IMG/VR virus record: IMGVR_UViG_3300034102_001514
Coordinates: 61,806-125,805 of that record
DNA from: a virus
Strand: one strand, 5' to 3'
Length of the DNA: 64,000 nucleotides
The translations under genes and the position numbers were made by a program. Below are positions 51,070-59,554 of this stretch, piece after piece. Below the pieces are notes generated by a model. That model saw only the letters and a program-made list of their open reading frames with translations. It had not been told where the DNA came from and searched no databases. Numbering within the stretch: position 1 is the stretch's first letter; each line of letters starts with the position of its first letter.

Positions 51070-51272
51070 TAATTTCTTCGCTCGTGGAATTCATCATGCA
51101 GCATTTCATTGATTTTTTCAATGGTATATGCATTTTGTAAAACTGAATCTAACACATCATATGCCTCATCCTCTGAAATATCACCAAGGTGGTGAACATC
51201 ATCGGTGTGCCAGAGATTATCTACATAATAGCCATTCTCCTTCAATACTTGTTTTGCTTGTTCAATAGTCAT
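51069..51272 (-). CDS. Small protein of unknown function
   Basis: 67 residues from ATG 51272. Contains AKQVLKENGYYVDNLWHTDD and EDEAYDVLDSVLQNAYTIEK, a pattern common in small Bacteroidota phage and plasmid proteins. Predicted transcript start of the 51277-51308 promoter coincides with the ATG. One-base overlap with the Mom-like gene. Confidence 0.65.
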   Translation of the reverse strand: MTIEQAKQVLKENGYYVDNLWHTDDVHHLGDISEDEAYDVLDSVLQNAYTIEKINEMLHDEFHERRN

Positions 51273-51276
51273 AATA

Positions 51277-51308
51277 CAAATATACAAAAAATAAAATTAA
51301 AATCCAAA
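51277..51308 (-). promoter_or_regulatory. Class A phage promoter (Mom-like gene operon)
   Basis: Minus strand: TTTG at 51308-51305, spacer beginning GATTTTAATTTT (20 nt), TATATTTG at 51284-51277. Lies just after the polymerase stop, in part within it. Confidence 0.72.
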
Positions 51309-53816
51309 AAATTGTGATGCTTTTAAAAGATTAGGATTTGGTTTATCCCAATTCATTGCATCGTAAAAATCATCAAGTTTGTTTTCCAAATCTTGTTTCC
51401 ATATTTTATTATAGTCAATGTATTGTTGAACAAACTGATTGATTTGGGGTGGGTCATTATGACCTGTAAATGCGGTGGTTTCTAAACCAAGTGGATTCTT
51501 TTTCAAGTAAACCCACTTAATCTTATCACCATCCTTCATAGGTTCATACTTGTAAGGAGCGTTATAGTGTTTCAATAATCTATTATAAGTTATAGCAGCT
51601 TTAACATGCGCTGGGGTTCCTTTTTCAAATTCACCCAATGCGTATTCCTTACGAGATTTTACATACTTGGACATATCCTTCACAGCAGAGTTCTTTGCAA
51701 TATCCGTAAAGTTTTGGTCCGACATTTTTTCTTTGAATTTGATGAGTTTATCATCAATTATAGATTTATCAACACCTTTTAGAATATCCAACAAAACAGT
51801 CTCCATCACCTTCTTAAAGTAAGTTGGGAATGATGACCTACGAACATCCAATCCCTTTACATCCATTTTATCACAAGGAACTGTATTGTCGTTGATAATC
51901 CATTGTGCGTATCTTTTCTTTGATACCCAAAACCCACCCTTTGCGATGGTTTCTTGTTTGATATCAAATCGGTGAGAGTCCACATTGAATAACTTTTTAG
52001 ACATTGTGTCGTAGACCTTGTTGATGTGGGCTTGAACCTCTTGAGCAACTGATAAAATCGCAGGAACCATTTGTTCATCAGACTCCACATCAATTTGTGG
52101 GTTTCTTGCTTTTACAAGCGGAGCTGCCTGATAGAATACGGAATCAGTATCGGTATACACATTGTAGTCATCCTCTTTACCAATGATACTTTTGTAGTAT
52201 TGGTTAGCAATCATCTCCGTGGTCTTGATTACCGTCTGACCTGTAATTGTGGTGGCTTCCGCATTATCCACATCATAAAATCTGAATGATGGTAGACCTA
52301 ATACTCCATAAAGGGAGTTCAACATAATCTTTTGAACCAACTGGCGTTGAGAATAAAACTTGTAAAGTTCATCATTACCCGCATTACCATGCTTTTTCAT
52401 CAAGTCTTTATACTCAACTCGTTTGTCAAACCAAACATTTAAGATTTCAGGTATTACACCAACTCTATCTTGGGTATACAATACACCATTTGATGATAGT
52501 GAATAGTTTGATTCCGTAATAAGTTTTTGGAATTCATCACGGGTCATTGGTGGAAACTCTACGCCAGAATCATCTACAATTGAATATGTATCAATTTTGT
52601 TTTTCATATAATCCTCCGAAGAGAAAGATTTGAGTTTACCAATCTTGGTTTCTGGCGACACATTCAAGGTCATAATAATGGATGGATACAGCGATGTTAA
52701 GTCCAAGTCATATACCCATTTGTAAAGACCAGGTTTGGGTTCTTTCACATATGCGCCGGTGAACTTACCTTCACCATCCGACCCATCTTCGTTTTTGTCT
52801 GCTCTTCGTGGTTTGTCTGGCGCGACACGATTACTTCTACGCAAGAAAGTTAAGATAGCACCTTCCAACCACTTTGATGAGAATAGGAAATCTTCATAAA
52901 ATACGTGCCCTGCGTGACAAATCGCCTGAGCCAATTCAATGAATTGAAGTTTTCTATCCATTTCAACAACCAACTCCACATCCACCAAGTTATACTCAAT
53001 GAACTTTTCCAAGTCATCTCGGAACAATTGGTCAAGATTACCTTTGTATTCAATCTTACCCCTACCCAATACAATATTAGCAATGGTATCCAATCGGTAG
53101 TTTGGGAATTCTTGGTAGGTAAAGTTTTTGTAAAGAGCAAGGTAGTCTAAACAACTTACTCCCGCGATAATATAACGATTACGATATTTGTTGTATCCAA
53201 TCTTACCAATGGGAGAAAGTTTACTAGCCATTCTCTCACCCAACACATTCTTTAAACGATTATATAAGTAGGTGACATCAAAGTAATCAATGTTCCAACC
53301 CGTAACGATTGTTGGGTTGATTTCTTGCCATTTGTTTAGGAATGCTTCAAGTAGGTCAGCTTCAGTTTTAAACGAACGAACCTCTGCTCCTTTGATGGTT
53401 TTATCAACATAATTGTCTGATACAACATATACGAAATAGTCGTTGGTTACCGAATCGTGACCTGCAATTGAAGTGATTGCATTACCTGCTTTATCAATGT
53501 CCGGCAGACCCGTATTCATCTCAACCTCAATGTCAAAGGTTAGAGTGGTATGACCGGTTGATACCTCATCTGAATCACCATATTGGTCAATCAGAAAACG
53601 AGTCATTTCGTTTACATCACTTTCGTAAAGTTTAAGATTATCCTCTTGTTTCCAAAAGTTTATCTTTTTAAGACGCTCTCCGTGAATAGAAGTAAAAGAA
53701 CCATTCCCATCTCTAACATAAGCATATCTACGGTACTTACTTGTAAAATAACCTTTTTGGTCATCCCAACAATGGATGATACCATTTTCTTTTTCATAGT
53801 ATACATTTTGATACAT
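51297..53816 (-). CDS. 43: DNA polymerase, family B (T4 gp43-like)
   Basis: 839 residues (T4: 898). Proofreading exonuclease: FDIEVE at 94-99 (Exo I), WNIDYFD near 175 (Exo II), YNLVDVEL near 276 (Exo III). Polymerase: DLTSLYPSI at 372 (motif A), KIMLNSLYGVLG at 496 (motif B), YTDTDSV at 554 (motif C). Ends in a basic/aromatic tail with SQFFGF, a likely clamp-binding peptide. Start overlaps the next gene's stop by one base. Confidence 0.98.
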   Translation of the reverse strand: MYQNVYYEKENGIIHCWDDQKGYFTSKYRRYAYVRDGNGSFTSIHGERLKKINFWKQEDNLKLYESDVNEMTRFLIDQYGDSDEVSTGHTTLTFDIEVEMNTGLPDIDKAGNAITSIAGHDSVTNDYFVYVVSDNYVDKTIKGAEVRSFKTEADLLEAFLNKWQEINPTIVTGWNIDYFDVTYLYNRLKNVLGERMASKLSPIGKIGYNKYRNRYIIAGVSCLDYLALYKNFTYQEFPNYRLDTIANIVLGRGKIEYKGNLDQLFRDDLEKFIEYNLVDVELVVEMDRKLQFIELAQAICHAGHVFYEDFLFSSKWLEGAILTFLRRSNRVAPDKPRRADKNEDGSDGEGKFTGAYVKEPKPGLYKWVYDLDLTSLYPSIIMTLNVSPETKIGKLKSFSSEDYMKNKIDTYSIVDDSGVEFPPMTRDEFQKLITESNYSLSSNGVLYTQDRVGVIPEILNVWFDKRVEYKDLMKKHGNAGNDELYKFYSQRQLVQKIMLNSLYGVLGLPSFRFYDVDNAEATTITGQTVIKTTEMIANQYYKSIIGKEDDYNVYTDTDSVFYQAAPLVKARNPQIDVESDEQMVPAILSVAQEVQAHINKVYDTMSKKLFNVDSHRFDIKQETIAKGGFWVSKKRYAQWIINDNTVPCDKMDVKGLDVRRSSFPTYFKKVMETVLLDILKGVDKSIIDDKLIKFKEKMSDQNFTDIAKNSAVKDMSKYVKSRKEYALGEFEKGTPAHVKAAITYNRLLKHYNAPYKYEPMKDGDKIKWVYLKKNPLGLETTAFTGHNDPPQINQFVQQYIDYNKIWKQDLENKLDDFYDAMNWDKPNPNLLKASQFFGF

Positions 53817-54934
53817 TAATTAAAATTTTTTCGTGCGGTATTAACAAAGTTTTCTTCTACATTCCAACTTTTTAATTGGTGTTCCCAAAGTAAGGATTCT
53901 GCAATATGTGTTACATCAGGACGTTCAATATCACCATCCAATAATTTTATTACCATTTCTTTAAATTCATTTTTACCATTGTAAAGTAGTGGATAATCAG
54001 TACCTACCATTTCAGGATAACAAAAGTCATTTGGTAGTAAATATGGAACACCTCTACTTAACCCATCAGTTGCTGACATAGACCACGCAGAATATCCTTG
54101 GAATGTACCTACACCAAAATGTGCTTTTGACATTTGGTTCATATACACATCTCTATCGGCGTGTCCAATGTATTTTGTATATGGTTTACCCATTTCTTTT
54201 AATGTGGTCCATACTTGGAAATCTTTACGAGTTTCCCATAACTCATCCATTACCTCAAAGAAGAATTCCGAACCTGTATACACACCCCATCTATGATTAT
54301 ACAAAATAGTTTTGGGTTCGTATGTAGATGTTGGAGTTGCTGAATCACAACCCAAATACCAAGGTTGAATGATTTGTTCTAATTGTTCAATGATATGTGG
54401 TTGAAATGATTCCGATGCACGTTTAATTACTAAATCTTTTACCCATTGTGAGTTTACACCACAAACTTTCATTTCCAACATACCTTTGATATTTCTCCAA
54501 AAAGAATTATCATCTCTAGCACCATTATCTTTAATTTCCCACCAATGGCAATATCCAATAATAGGTTGAGTTTTATTGTAGATACGAGTAATCTTATATT
54601 CGTTAGTCCATTCGGGTAGGTGTGACCATATTAGGTTAAATTCACCCTTATATTTGTCAATAATCCTCTCAAAAAACTTATGTGGGTAATCTACCCTCAT
54701 CTTTGGTGGAAAGCAATCCAATCCATCCATTTTAAGCAATTGAACATTTGGATATTCAAATTGATTGATTATACCAGGGTGGTTATTCAAATCAGGATAT
54801 GGTAGAATCCACTCCCAATCTTTTCCGATTTGTGTATTATCTAAAAAGGACTTGAACACCAATAGGAACGAATCCCTATTGATGTCTTTAACAGCCCCAA
54901 AGTTTGTATAATTTGGTATTACTAAAACTCTCAT
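53816..54934 (-). CDS. GT-B glycosyltransferase-like protein next to the polymerase
   Basis: 372 residues. Rossmann strand MRVLVIPNYTNFGAV, then ILYNHRWGVYTGSEFFFEVM (like DUF3524-type tRNA-queuosine transferases) and a donor motif SATDGLSRGVPYLLP. T4 places DNA glucosyltransferases near the replication genes, so this could glycosylate DNA, but no direct evidence exists. One-nt gap from the next gene. Confidence 0.62.
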   Translation of the reverse strand: MRVLVIPNYTNFGAVKDINRDSFLLVFKSFLDNTQIGKDWEWILPYPDLNNHPGIINQFEYPNVQLLKMDGLDCFPPKMRVDYPHKFFERIIDKYKGEFNLIWSHLPEWTNEYKITRIYNKTQPIIGYCHWWEIKDNGARDDNSFWRNIKGMLEMKVCGVNSQWVKDLVIKRASESFQPHIIEQLEQIIQPWYLGCDSATPTSTYEPKTILYNHRWGVYTGSEFFFEVMDELWETRKDFQVWTTLKEMGKPYTKYIGHADRDVYMNQMSKAHFGVGTFQGYSAWSMSATDGLSRGVPYLLPNDFCYPEMVGTDYPLLYNGKNEFKEMVIKLLDGDIERPDVTHIAESLLWEHQLKSWNVEENFVNTARKNFN

Positions 54935-54935
54935 A

Positions 54936-56723
54936 TTATGCTCCGAAGTTTAAACCCGTTTCAAGGATTTGATAAATTGTATTAATTGATGAAGTGACAA
55001 TCCGTTTTTCAATTAGACTCAAATTGTCAGACATCTTCTCGTTATGGTCGGCAAGCATCTCCCAATACTCATTTGGTGTACAATTCCAATTCTTATATTT
55101 CTGATTACCAGTTAGGTTATCATCGGTCATACCCAAAAATCCATCTTTAGCATCACCTCCGGTTGAGTTGGGTGATTTATGTAACCATTGGAAACCCTCT
55201 CCGGTCTTGAAGTTTACAAAACTCAACACATCAGTAGATAGTGGATATAGTTTCAATCGTTGGGGGATACCCTCTGACTCAAGGAAGGATGACATTCGTG
55301 TCAACGATTGGTCACGATATTCAGCTTGAAGGTCACGGTCTTTAGAACCAGCTTTCAAGCTAGCATCAACATTCTGAAAAACATACTTGAACAATTTGTC
55401 AAATCGTTGACCGGCACTTGTTGAAGAGTAAACGGAAGATTGTGTTCCAAAATACTCCCATACCAAGATTTGACTACCTTCGTGGTTAACACTACCATTT
55501 AGTAGTTTAGAATACTCATTGACTACTTTAGATGTTAACTTTGATAGTCCAACCGATTTATTGGTTCGTTTGAAGTATAAAACAAAGGTGAATAACAAAA
55601 TTCCGGTGTGGTATTTCTTAATGTGAAGGTCATCCATTGCTGTGATTTTTTTCCCACTTAAATTATGATTTACAATTTTGTTAATCGTATTTGTGATTGT
55701 CTTCCAATCATCCGATTCAAATACCTTTACATATGTGTTCTCATACCATTTAATTAACTCACCATAACTCACTTCCGAAACTACACGCCAGAACATTTTT
55801 TGCCAGTATTCGGTTTCGTTACCATCATCCTTACCATTCTCAAACCCAACAACCATATCGTTGAATTTCTTAAAGTCATCAATCGTTTCACAATAGTGAG
55901 AACCAATGTAGGCTTGGAGGATAGGAATAATCTTAGCTACTTTGTGTTTATCAGCGTAACCCTGATGCCCATACATTAACTTACCTTTACCAAAGATATC
56001 AGTTCCAGCTTTATTAGTGAAGTATTGTAAAACTGTGTCGCCACAATAGTAAGTTTTGTACTCATCTGTTCGTTTCAAAGGAGTCATATAGAAGTTGTAA
56101 GCCAACCAAGCATTTGGTTGTCGGTTACAATTAATCATATCCTTTTCAAATTGTTTTACAGTGTGTAGATTAACGACAAATGCCATTTGACTATTATTAT
56201 AGAATTGACGAAACTCGTCAGAACCATCCACTACATTTTTCAGAGAATACTGAATATCAAGTTCTTGGGGCGTCTTGGTATTAAAATAGGCAGTAATCAT
56301 GTTGATTATACACTTATCATCTTCATTTGTGATGTCGTAATGTTCAATGATGTCTTCACACATCATCAACCACTCATTACCCGTAATGACTTTACTATCA
56401 AAATACTTACCAAACGCCAAAGAAAACATTGTTCCGTTATCACGAATGTAACCAACTTTTGATGGTTTGTCTTTTAGGACAGATACCAATAATTGACCCT
56501 TTTCGGAGATACCACTTATGAAACGAATCAAGTGGTGAAGTTTACCCCAATACTTTTTATGAGTATCCAAATCTTCATCTCGGTTACCCTCATTATCAAG
56601 AGCACCATTTTCAATCAATTCACCACACATTTGGAATGTCACAGTACCCATTGTCCTAACAAAAATAGCGGGCTTTGCTTTGTTCTTACCAACAAACTCA
56701 AGTGCTTTTTTTAAATTTTTCAT
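54936..56723 (-). CDS. Large protein of unknown function
   Basis: 595 residues from ATG 56723 (a TTG 9 nt upstream is in frame). Contains an N-terminal MGTVTFQMCGELIENGALDN segment, long helical middle, and a C-terminal FLGMTDDNLTGNQKYKNWN. It has a weak promoter of its own and lies between polymerase and Mom-like genes. I cannot assign a fold; in layout it resembles a DNA-binding or nuclease-type protein with no clear catalytic motif. Confidence 0.65.
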   Translation of the reverse strand: MKNLKKALEFVGKNKAKPAIFVRTMGTVTFQMCGELIENGALDNEGNRDEDLDTHKKYWGKLHHLIRFISGISEKGQLLVSVLKDKPSKVGYIRDNGTMFSLAFGKYFDSKVITGNEWLMMCEDIIEHYDITNEDDKCIINMITAYFNTKTPQELDIQYSLKNVVDGSDEFRQFYNNSQMAFVVNLHTVKQFEKDMINCNRQPNAWLAYNFYMTPLKRTDEYKTYYCGDTVLQYFTNKAGTDIFGKGKLMYGHQGYADKHKVAKIIPILQAYIGSHYCETIDDFKKFNDMVVGFENGKDDGNETEYWQKMFWRVVSEVSYGELIKWYENTYVKVFESDDWKTITNTINKIVNHNLSGKKITAMDDLHIKKYHTGILLFTFVLYFKRTNKSVGLSKLTSKVVNEYSKLLNGSVNHEGSQILVWEYFGTQSSVYSSTSAGQRFDKLFKYVFQNVDASLKAGSKDRDLQAEYRDQSLTRMSSFLESEGIPQRLKLYPLSTDVLSFVNFKTGEGFQWLHKSPNSTGGDAKDGFLGMTDDNLTGNQKYKNWNCTPNEYWEMLADHNEKMSDNLSLIEKRIVTSSINTIYQILETGLNFGA

Positions 56724-56747
56724 ATCTTTCAATTTTTATTTATATTA

Positions 56748-56779
56748 CAAATATACGACATTTTTTTTAAATTACCAAC
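56748..56779 (-). promoter_or_regulatory. Class A phage promoter, GTTG variant
   Basis: Minus strand: GTTG at 56779-56776 instead of TTTG, 20-nt spacer, TATATTTG at 56755-56748. Followed by TATAAATA at 56745-56738, as for the clamp promoter. The next gene starts about 20 nt downstream. Confidence 0.62.
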
Positions 56780-57149
56780 CACCGGCAAAAATAATTTTCT
56801 TCAAATCACTTTTAGCAGTTTCAAGTACCTTGGTTAAAGAAACACTTGAAATTGGTTCAGTTGAATAAGATAGGTTTCCGTGGGCAGTTTCTTTCAACTT
56901 ACAAACACTTTGTGCCATATTCAACATAGGTTTTGGCCAGTTCTTGATGGTATCAACTTCACGCTTCATACCACCATCACCCATATGTCCATTGTATTGG
57001 AACTCCAAAATGTAGTGATTGGTGATTGTTGAGTGAGGGTAAACTGAAAACTGAACCTTACTCATTTGTTTACCATTGTTTTTTAATTTGAAGATTCGTT
57101 TCTCACGACCTTCAGCTAACATAGGGGAAACTTTTTCTACTATTTTCAT
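56772..57149 (-). CDS. Unknown protein
   Basis: 125 residues, basic N-terminus (KRIFKLKNNGKQMSKVQF), then IKNWPKPMLNMAQSVCKL. No family recognised. Has its own class B promoter at 57175-57229, so it is likely an early gene. Confidence 0.6.
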   Translation of the reverse strand: MKIVEKVSPMLAEGREKRIFKLKNNGKQMSKVQFSVYPHSTITNHYILEFQYNGHMGDGGMKREVDTIKNWPKPMLNMAQSVCKLKETAHGNLSYSTEPISSVSLTKVLETAKSDLKKIIFAGGW

Positions 57150-57174
57150 TTGTTATTTCTTATTGATTACATAG

Positions 57175-57229
57175 TAAAGATACGAAAAATATTGGAACTG
57201 CCAAATTGCTAATGTTAAGAAATTGTTAA
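57175..57229 (-). promoter_or_regulatory. Class B promoter with TTAACA repeats
   Basis: Minus strand: TTAACA at 57229-57224 and 57218-57213 (11 bp apart), TTTG at 57205-57202, 19-nt spacer starting GCAGTTCCAAT, TATCTTTA at 57182-57175. Nearly the same as the promoter at 10049-10103. Confidence 0.78.
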
Positions 57230-57231
57230 AT

Positions 57232-58026
57232 TTACCAAAAGTTTACCATATTTTCTGGCTCGTAAGTTTCGTATCGTTCACTCTTTGGTAGAATGTCGCT
57301 GATATCCTTGGGTGGGGTTTCACACGGATGTTTGAGTGAGTTCATCAGTTTCTTCTTCTCGCCTTTATTCGTTGGTAGAATTTGAATGTATCTTAATTTA
57401 GACATTTCCTTTCTACGCCAGAACTCTTTATATCCATCCTTACCAATTTCGGTTTTGAGATGTTCTAAATTGTGAGAACCCCACTTTGAAAATACAGTTC
57501 GTGAGTGAATATAAGTTCCATCTTCACCTTCTAATGAAATACCATAGTTCGGCATCAATTGGATTTTATTGGTGTCTTGGAATAACCAATTCGTAGCACG
57601 ATAAATACCACCTAAATGACCTTGGAATGGGTCTGAATAAGATAATAACATTTTGATGTTAGGAGCGTGTTCCCTCATCCACCTAAATGTTTGTCCCAAT
57701 GCGTATGACTCAATGTTTGACCCATACCCATCGTGAATAAACAATCGTGTTAACTCCAAACATTGGTCGTTACCCAATCCATCAATGATTGAGGTTACAG
57801 CCGACCTACCAACGGGAAACCCATATACAGCGACACCAATCAGTTGTTCATCATTACCAAGAATGTCCAATTCATCAGTTTTGTAAAATATCCCCAAGGC
57901 GTACCTACACATAGTCCACGCATGGGAATAATGATAGGTCACAATCATATCCTTCGCAATGGCTTTGTTGATTTCACGAATGGATACTTTTGAGGTATCT
58001 ACATATGTCTTATTGTCCTCTTTCAA
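57232..58026 (-). CDS. Mom-like protein, tandem copy 1
   Basis: 264 residues. VTYHYSHAWTMCRYALGIFY, EQLIGVAVYGFPVG, LELTRLFIHDGYGSN, and LLSYSDPFQGHLGGIYRAT follow Mom. The start is a TTG at 58026, supported because the N-terminus aligns residue for residue with the neighbouring paralogue (MKxxxKxYxDxSKxSIR). A class A promoter lies 80 nt upstream inside that paralogue. Overlap with it is 17 nt. Likely DNA adenine modification. Confidence 0.82.
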   Translation of the reverse strand: MKEDNKTYVDTSKVSIREINKAIAKDMIVTYHYSHAWTMCRYALGIFYKTDELDILGNDEQLIGVAVYGFPVGRSAVTSIIDGLGNDQCLELTRLFIHDGYGSNIESYALGQTFRWMREHAPNIKMLLSYSDPFQGHLGGIYRATNWLFQDTNKIQLMPNYGISLEGEDGTYIHSRTVFSKWGSHNLEHLKTEIGKDGYKEFWRRKEMSKLRYIQILPTNKGEKKKLMNSLKHPCETPPKDISDILPKSERYETYEPENMVNFW

Positions 58027-58771
58027 TTGGGTCTAATTTGTAGATTTCTTCTATAAATTCTTCATTTTCCGTTGGATAGGGTAATGATGGGTATTTTAAT
58101 GACTTCAATATACGACTTTTTTTTGAATTATCCAAAATATAAACATACCGATGTTTTCTTAATTCTTTTTTTATCCAAAAAGTAGCTGATGTCATCTCTT
58201 GGATTTTCTTTGGATTGTTGGTTCCAAACTTTACAAATGATGTGCGTGAGTGAGTCCAATCACCACCTTCTTCCCACTTAAATAACCACGAGTCGTTTGG
58301 TCTGATACGATTACCTTGATAAATCCAATTGGTAGACATATAAACAGTCCCCTTATGACCAACTTTTGGGTCAGAGTATGAAATGAGTCCTCGGATGTGG
58401 GGTGCGTTTTCCCTTAACCACTTAAAGGTCTGACCCACAAACCAACTTTCTACATTACACCCATATCCATCAAATACAAATAATCTTGTGAGTTCCAACA
58501 CTTCGGTTCGGGCAAGTAGGGGTGAAATAGATTGGCCGGAATGTCTACCTATGGGGTCTCCATAAGTAGCAACTCCAACTAACTCTTCGTTGACTCCACT
58601 AAAAAATTGGTGTTCCGTTTCTGACTTGTAAAAAAGCCCTAACGCATAAGATACTTTTGTCCAAATACCACTATAATGGTTATTTACAATAATGTCCTTT
58701 GCAACTGATTTTGCAATAGGTCTTATTGAAAATTTGGATGGGTCAAAATATACCTTACCTTCTACTTTCAT
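58010..58771 (-). CDS. Mom-like protein, tandem copy 2
   Basis: 253 residues. VNNHYSGIWTKVSYALGLFY, EELVGVATYGDPIG, LELTRLFVFDGYGCN and LISYSDPKVGHKGTVYMST. Clear tandem duplicate of the 57232 protein. Its C-terminal part (ILDNSKKSRILKSL) is encoded by DNA that also contains the 58105-58136 promoter. In phage Mu, Mom needs the host Dam for its own expression; no such control is visible here. Confidence 0.82.
   Translation of the reverse strand: MKVEGKVYFDPSKFSIRPIAKSVAKDIIVNNHYSGIWTKVSYALGLFYKSETEHQFFSGVNEELVGVATYGDPIGRHSGQSISPLLARTEVLELTRLFVFDGYGCNVESWFVGQTFKWLRENAPHIRGLISYSDPKVGHKGTVYMSTNWIYQGNRIRPNDSWLFKWEEGGDWTHSRTSFVKFGTNNPKKIQEMTSATFWIKKELRKHRYVYILDNSKKSRILKSLKYPSLPYPTENEEFIEEIYKLDPIERGQ
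58105..58136 (-). promoter_or_regulatory. Class A promoter inside a coding sequence
   Basis: Minus strand: TTTG at 58136-58133, spacer starting GATAATTCAAAA (20 nt) ending GTCG, TATATTGA at 58112-58105. Sits inside the 58010-58771 gene, and would drive the 57232 gene. Confidence 0.68.
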
Positions 58772-58986
58772 TGGTAGTCATTGAATTCACCAAAAAGAAT
58801 ATGAGTCCAAGTTTCACCTTTTACAATCTTACGAATGTTAGCGGATGATACGCCATTGTTTCGTGCAAGAACACGAATGTTTCTATGCCCAATAGCCCAC
58901 AATTTACGAATAGATTTTACCTGTATTTCCGTTAATTTATGTTGTGGGTGTGATTCTCCTCGTAACGACATTCTAAATGTTATCAT
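58768..58986 (-). CDS. Small HTH-type DNA-binding protein (homing-nuclease-tail type)
   Basis: 72 residues. HPQHKLTEIQVKSIRKLWAI and RVLARNNGVSSANIRKIVKG form a helix-turn-helix like the tail of HNH homing enzymes; no nuclease domain is seen. ATGA overlap with the upstream gene. May be a remnant or a free regulator. Confidence 0.7.
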   Translation of the reverse strand: MITFRMSLRGESHPQHKLTEIQVKSIRKLWAIGHRNIRVLARNNGVSSANIRKIVKGETWTHILFGEFNDYQ

Positions 58987-59549
58987 TCATACATCATTTG
59001 TCCGTTGGAAACTCCTGATGGTTCAACATCCCACAAATTAATTGCAATTGCGTATCTTGTTCCACGAGTCACTTGAGTAACTTTATGTGGATATTTTCCA
59101 GCAGGAAAAATAATCAATCTATTTGGAACTGCAGCAATTCGTTCTGGCTCTTCACCTTCTTTTGAAAATACTTCAAGGTATCCACCATCAATATCGTGTT
59201 CCCACGGATAAAAAACCGTACCCATAATAGGAACCCTTAATTCGCCGGTTTCTTTGAACCAAAACTCATCTTTGTCAAAGTGCATATTTAGATTATCAGT
59301 ATTACCATCACCAACTTCGGATGCTGAATAAGTTCCAATCCAATACTCAAATCCATATAATTCATAGATGTGGTCAGGCGGACAATTGTCTCTCCAAATA
59401 TACTCAATCAATCTTTTTTTGATAGTATCTGCTGGAGAATTCCACCAACCATCCCACCAATGATATCCTTTTGTATCAAAAAGGGTTTTGTCGTTTCTAA
59501 TCTCGTTTAGAAACTCTTTGTCTTTAATAAAATTATCAATAATAATCAT
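58983..59549 (-). CDS. 2-oxoglutarate/Fe(II)-dependent dioxygenase
   Basis: 188 residues. LNMHFDKDEFWF carries the HxD metal pair, KYPHKVTQVTRGTRYAIAI the distal His and the Arg for 2-oxoglutarate, IMGTVFYPWEHD and FPAGK the other family motifs. Prolyl-hydroxylase-like. Substrate unknown; location between nrdA and HTH genes suggests nucleotide or protein hydroxylation. Could also modify a base. Confidence 0.85.
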   Translation of the reverse strand: MIIIDNFIKDKEFLNEIRNDKTLFDTKGYHWWDGWWNSPADTIKKRLIEYIWRDNCPPDHIYELYGFEYWIGTYSASEVGDGNTDNLNMHFDKDEFWFKETGELRVPIMGTVFYPWEHDIDGGYLEVFSKEGEEPERIAAVPNRLIIFPAGKYPHKVTQVTRGTRYAIAINLWDVEPSGVSNGQMMYE

Positions 59550-59554
59550 AACAT

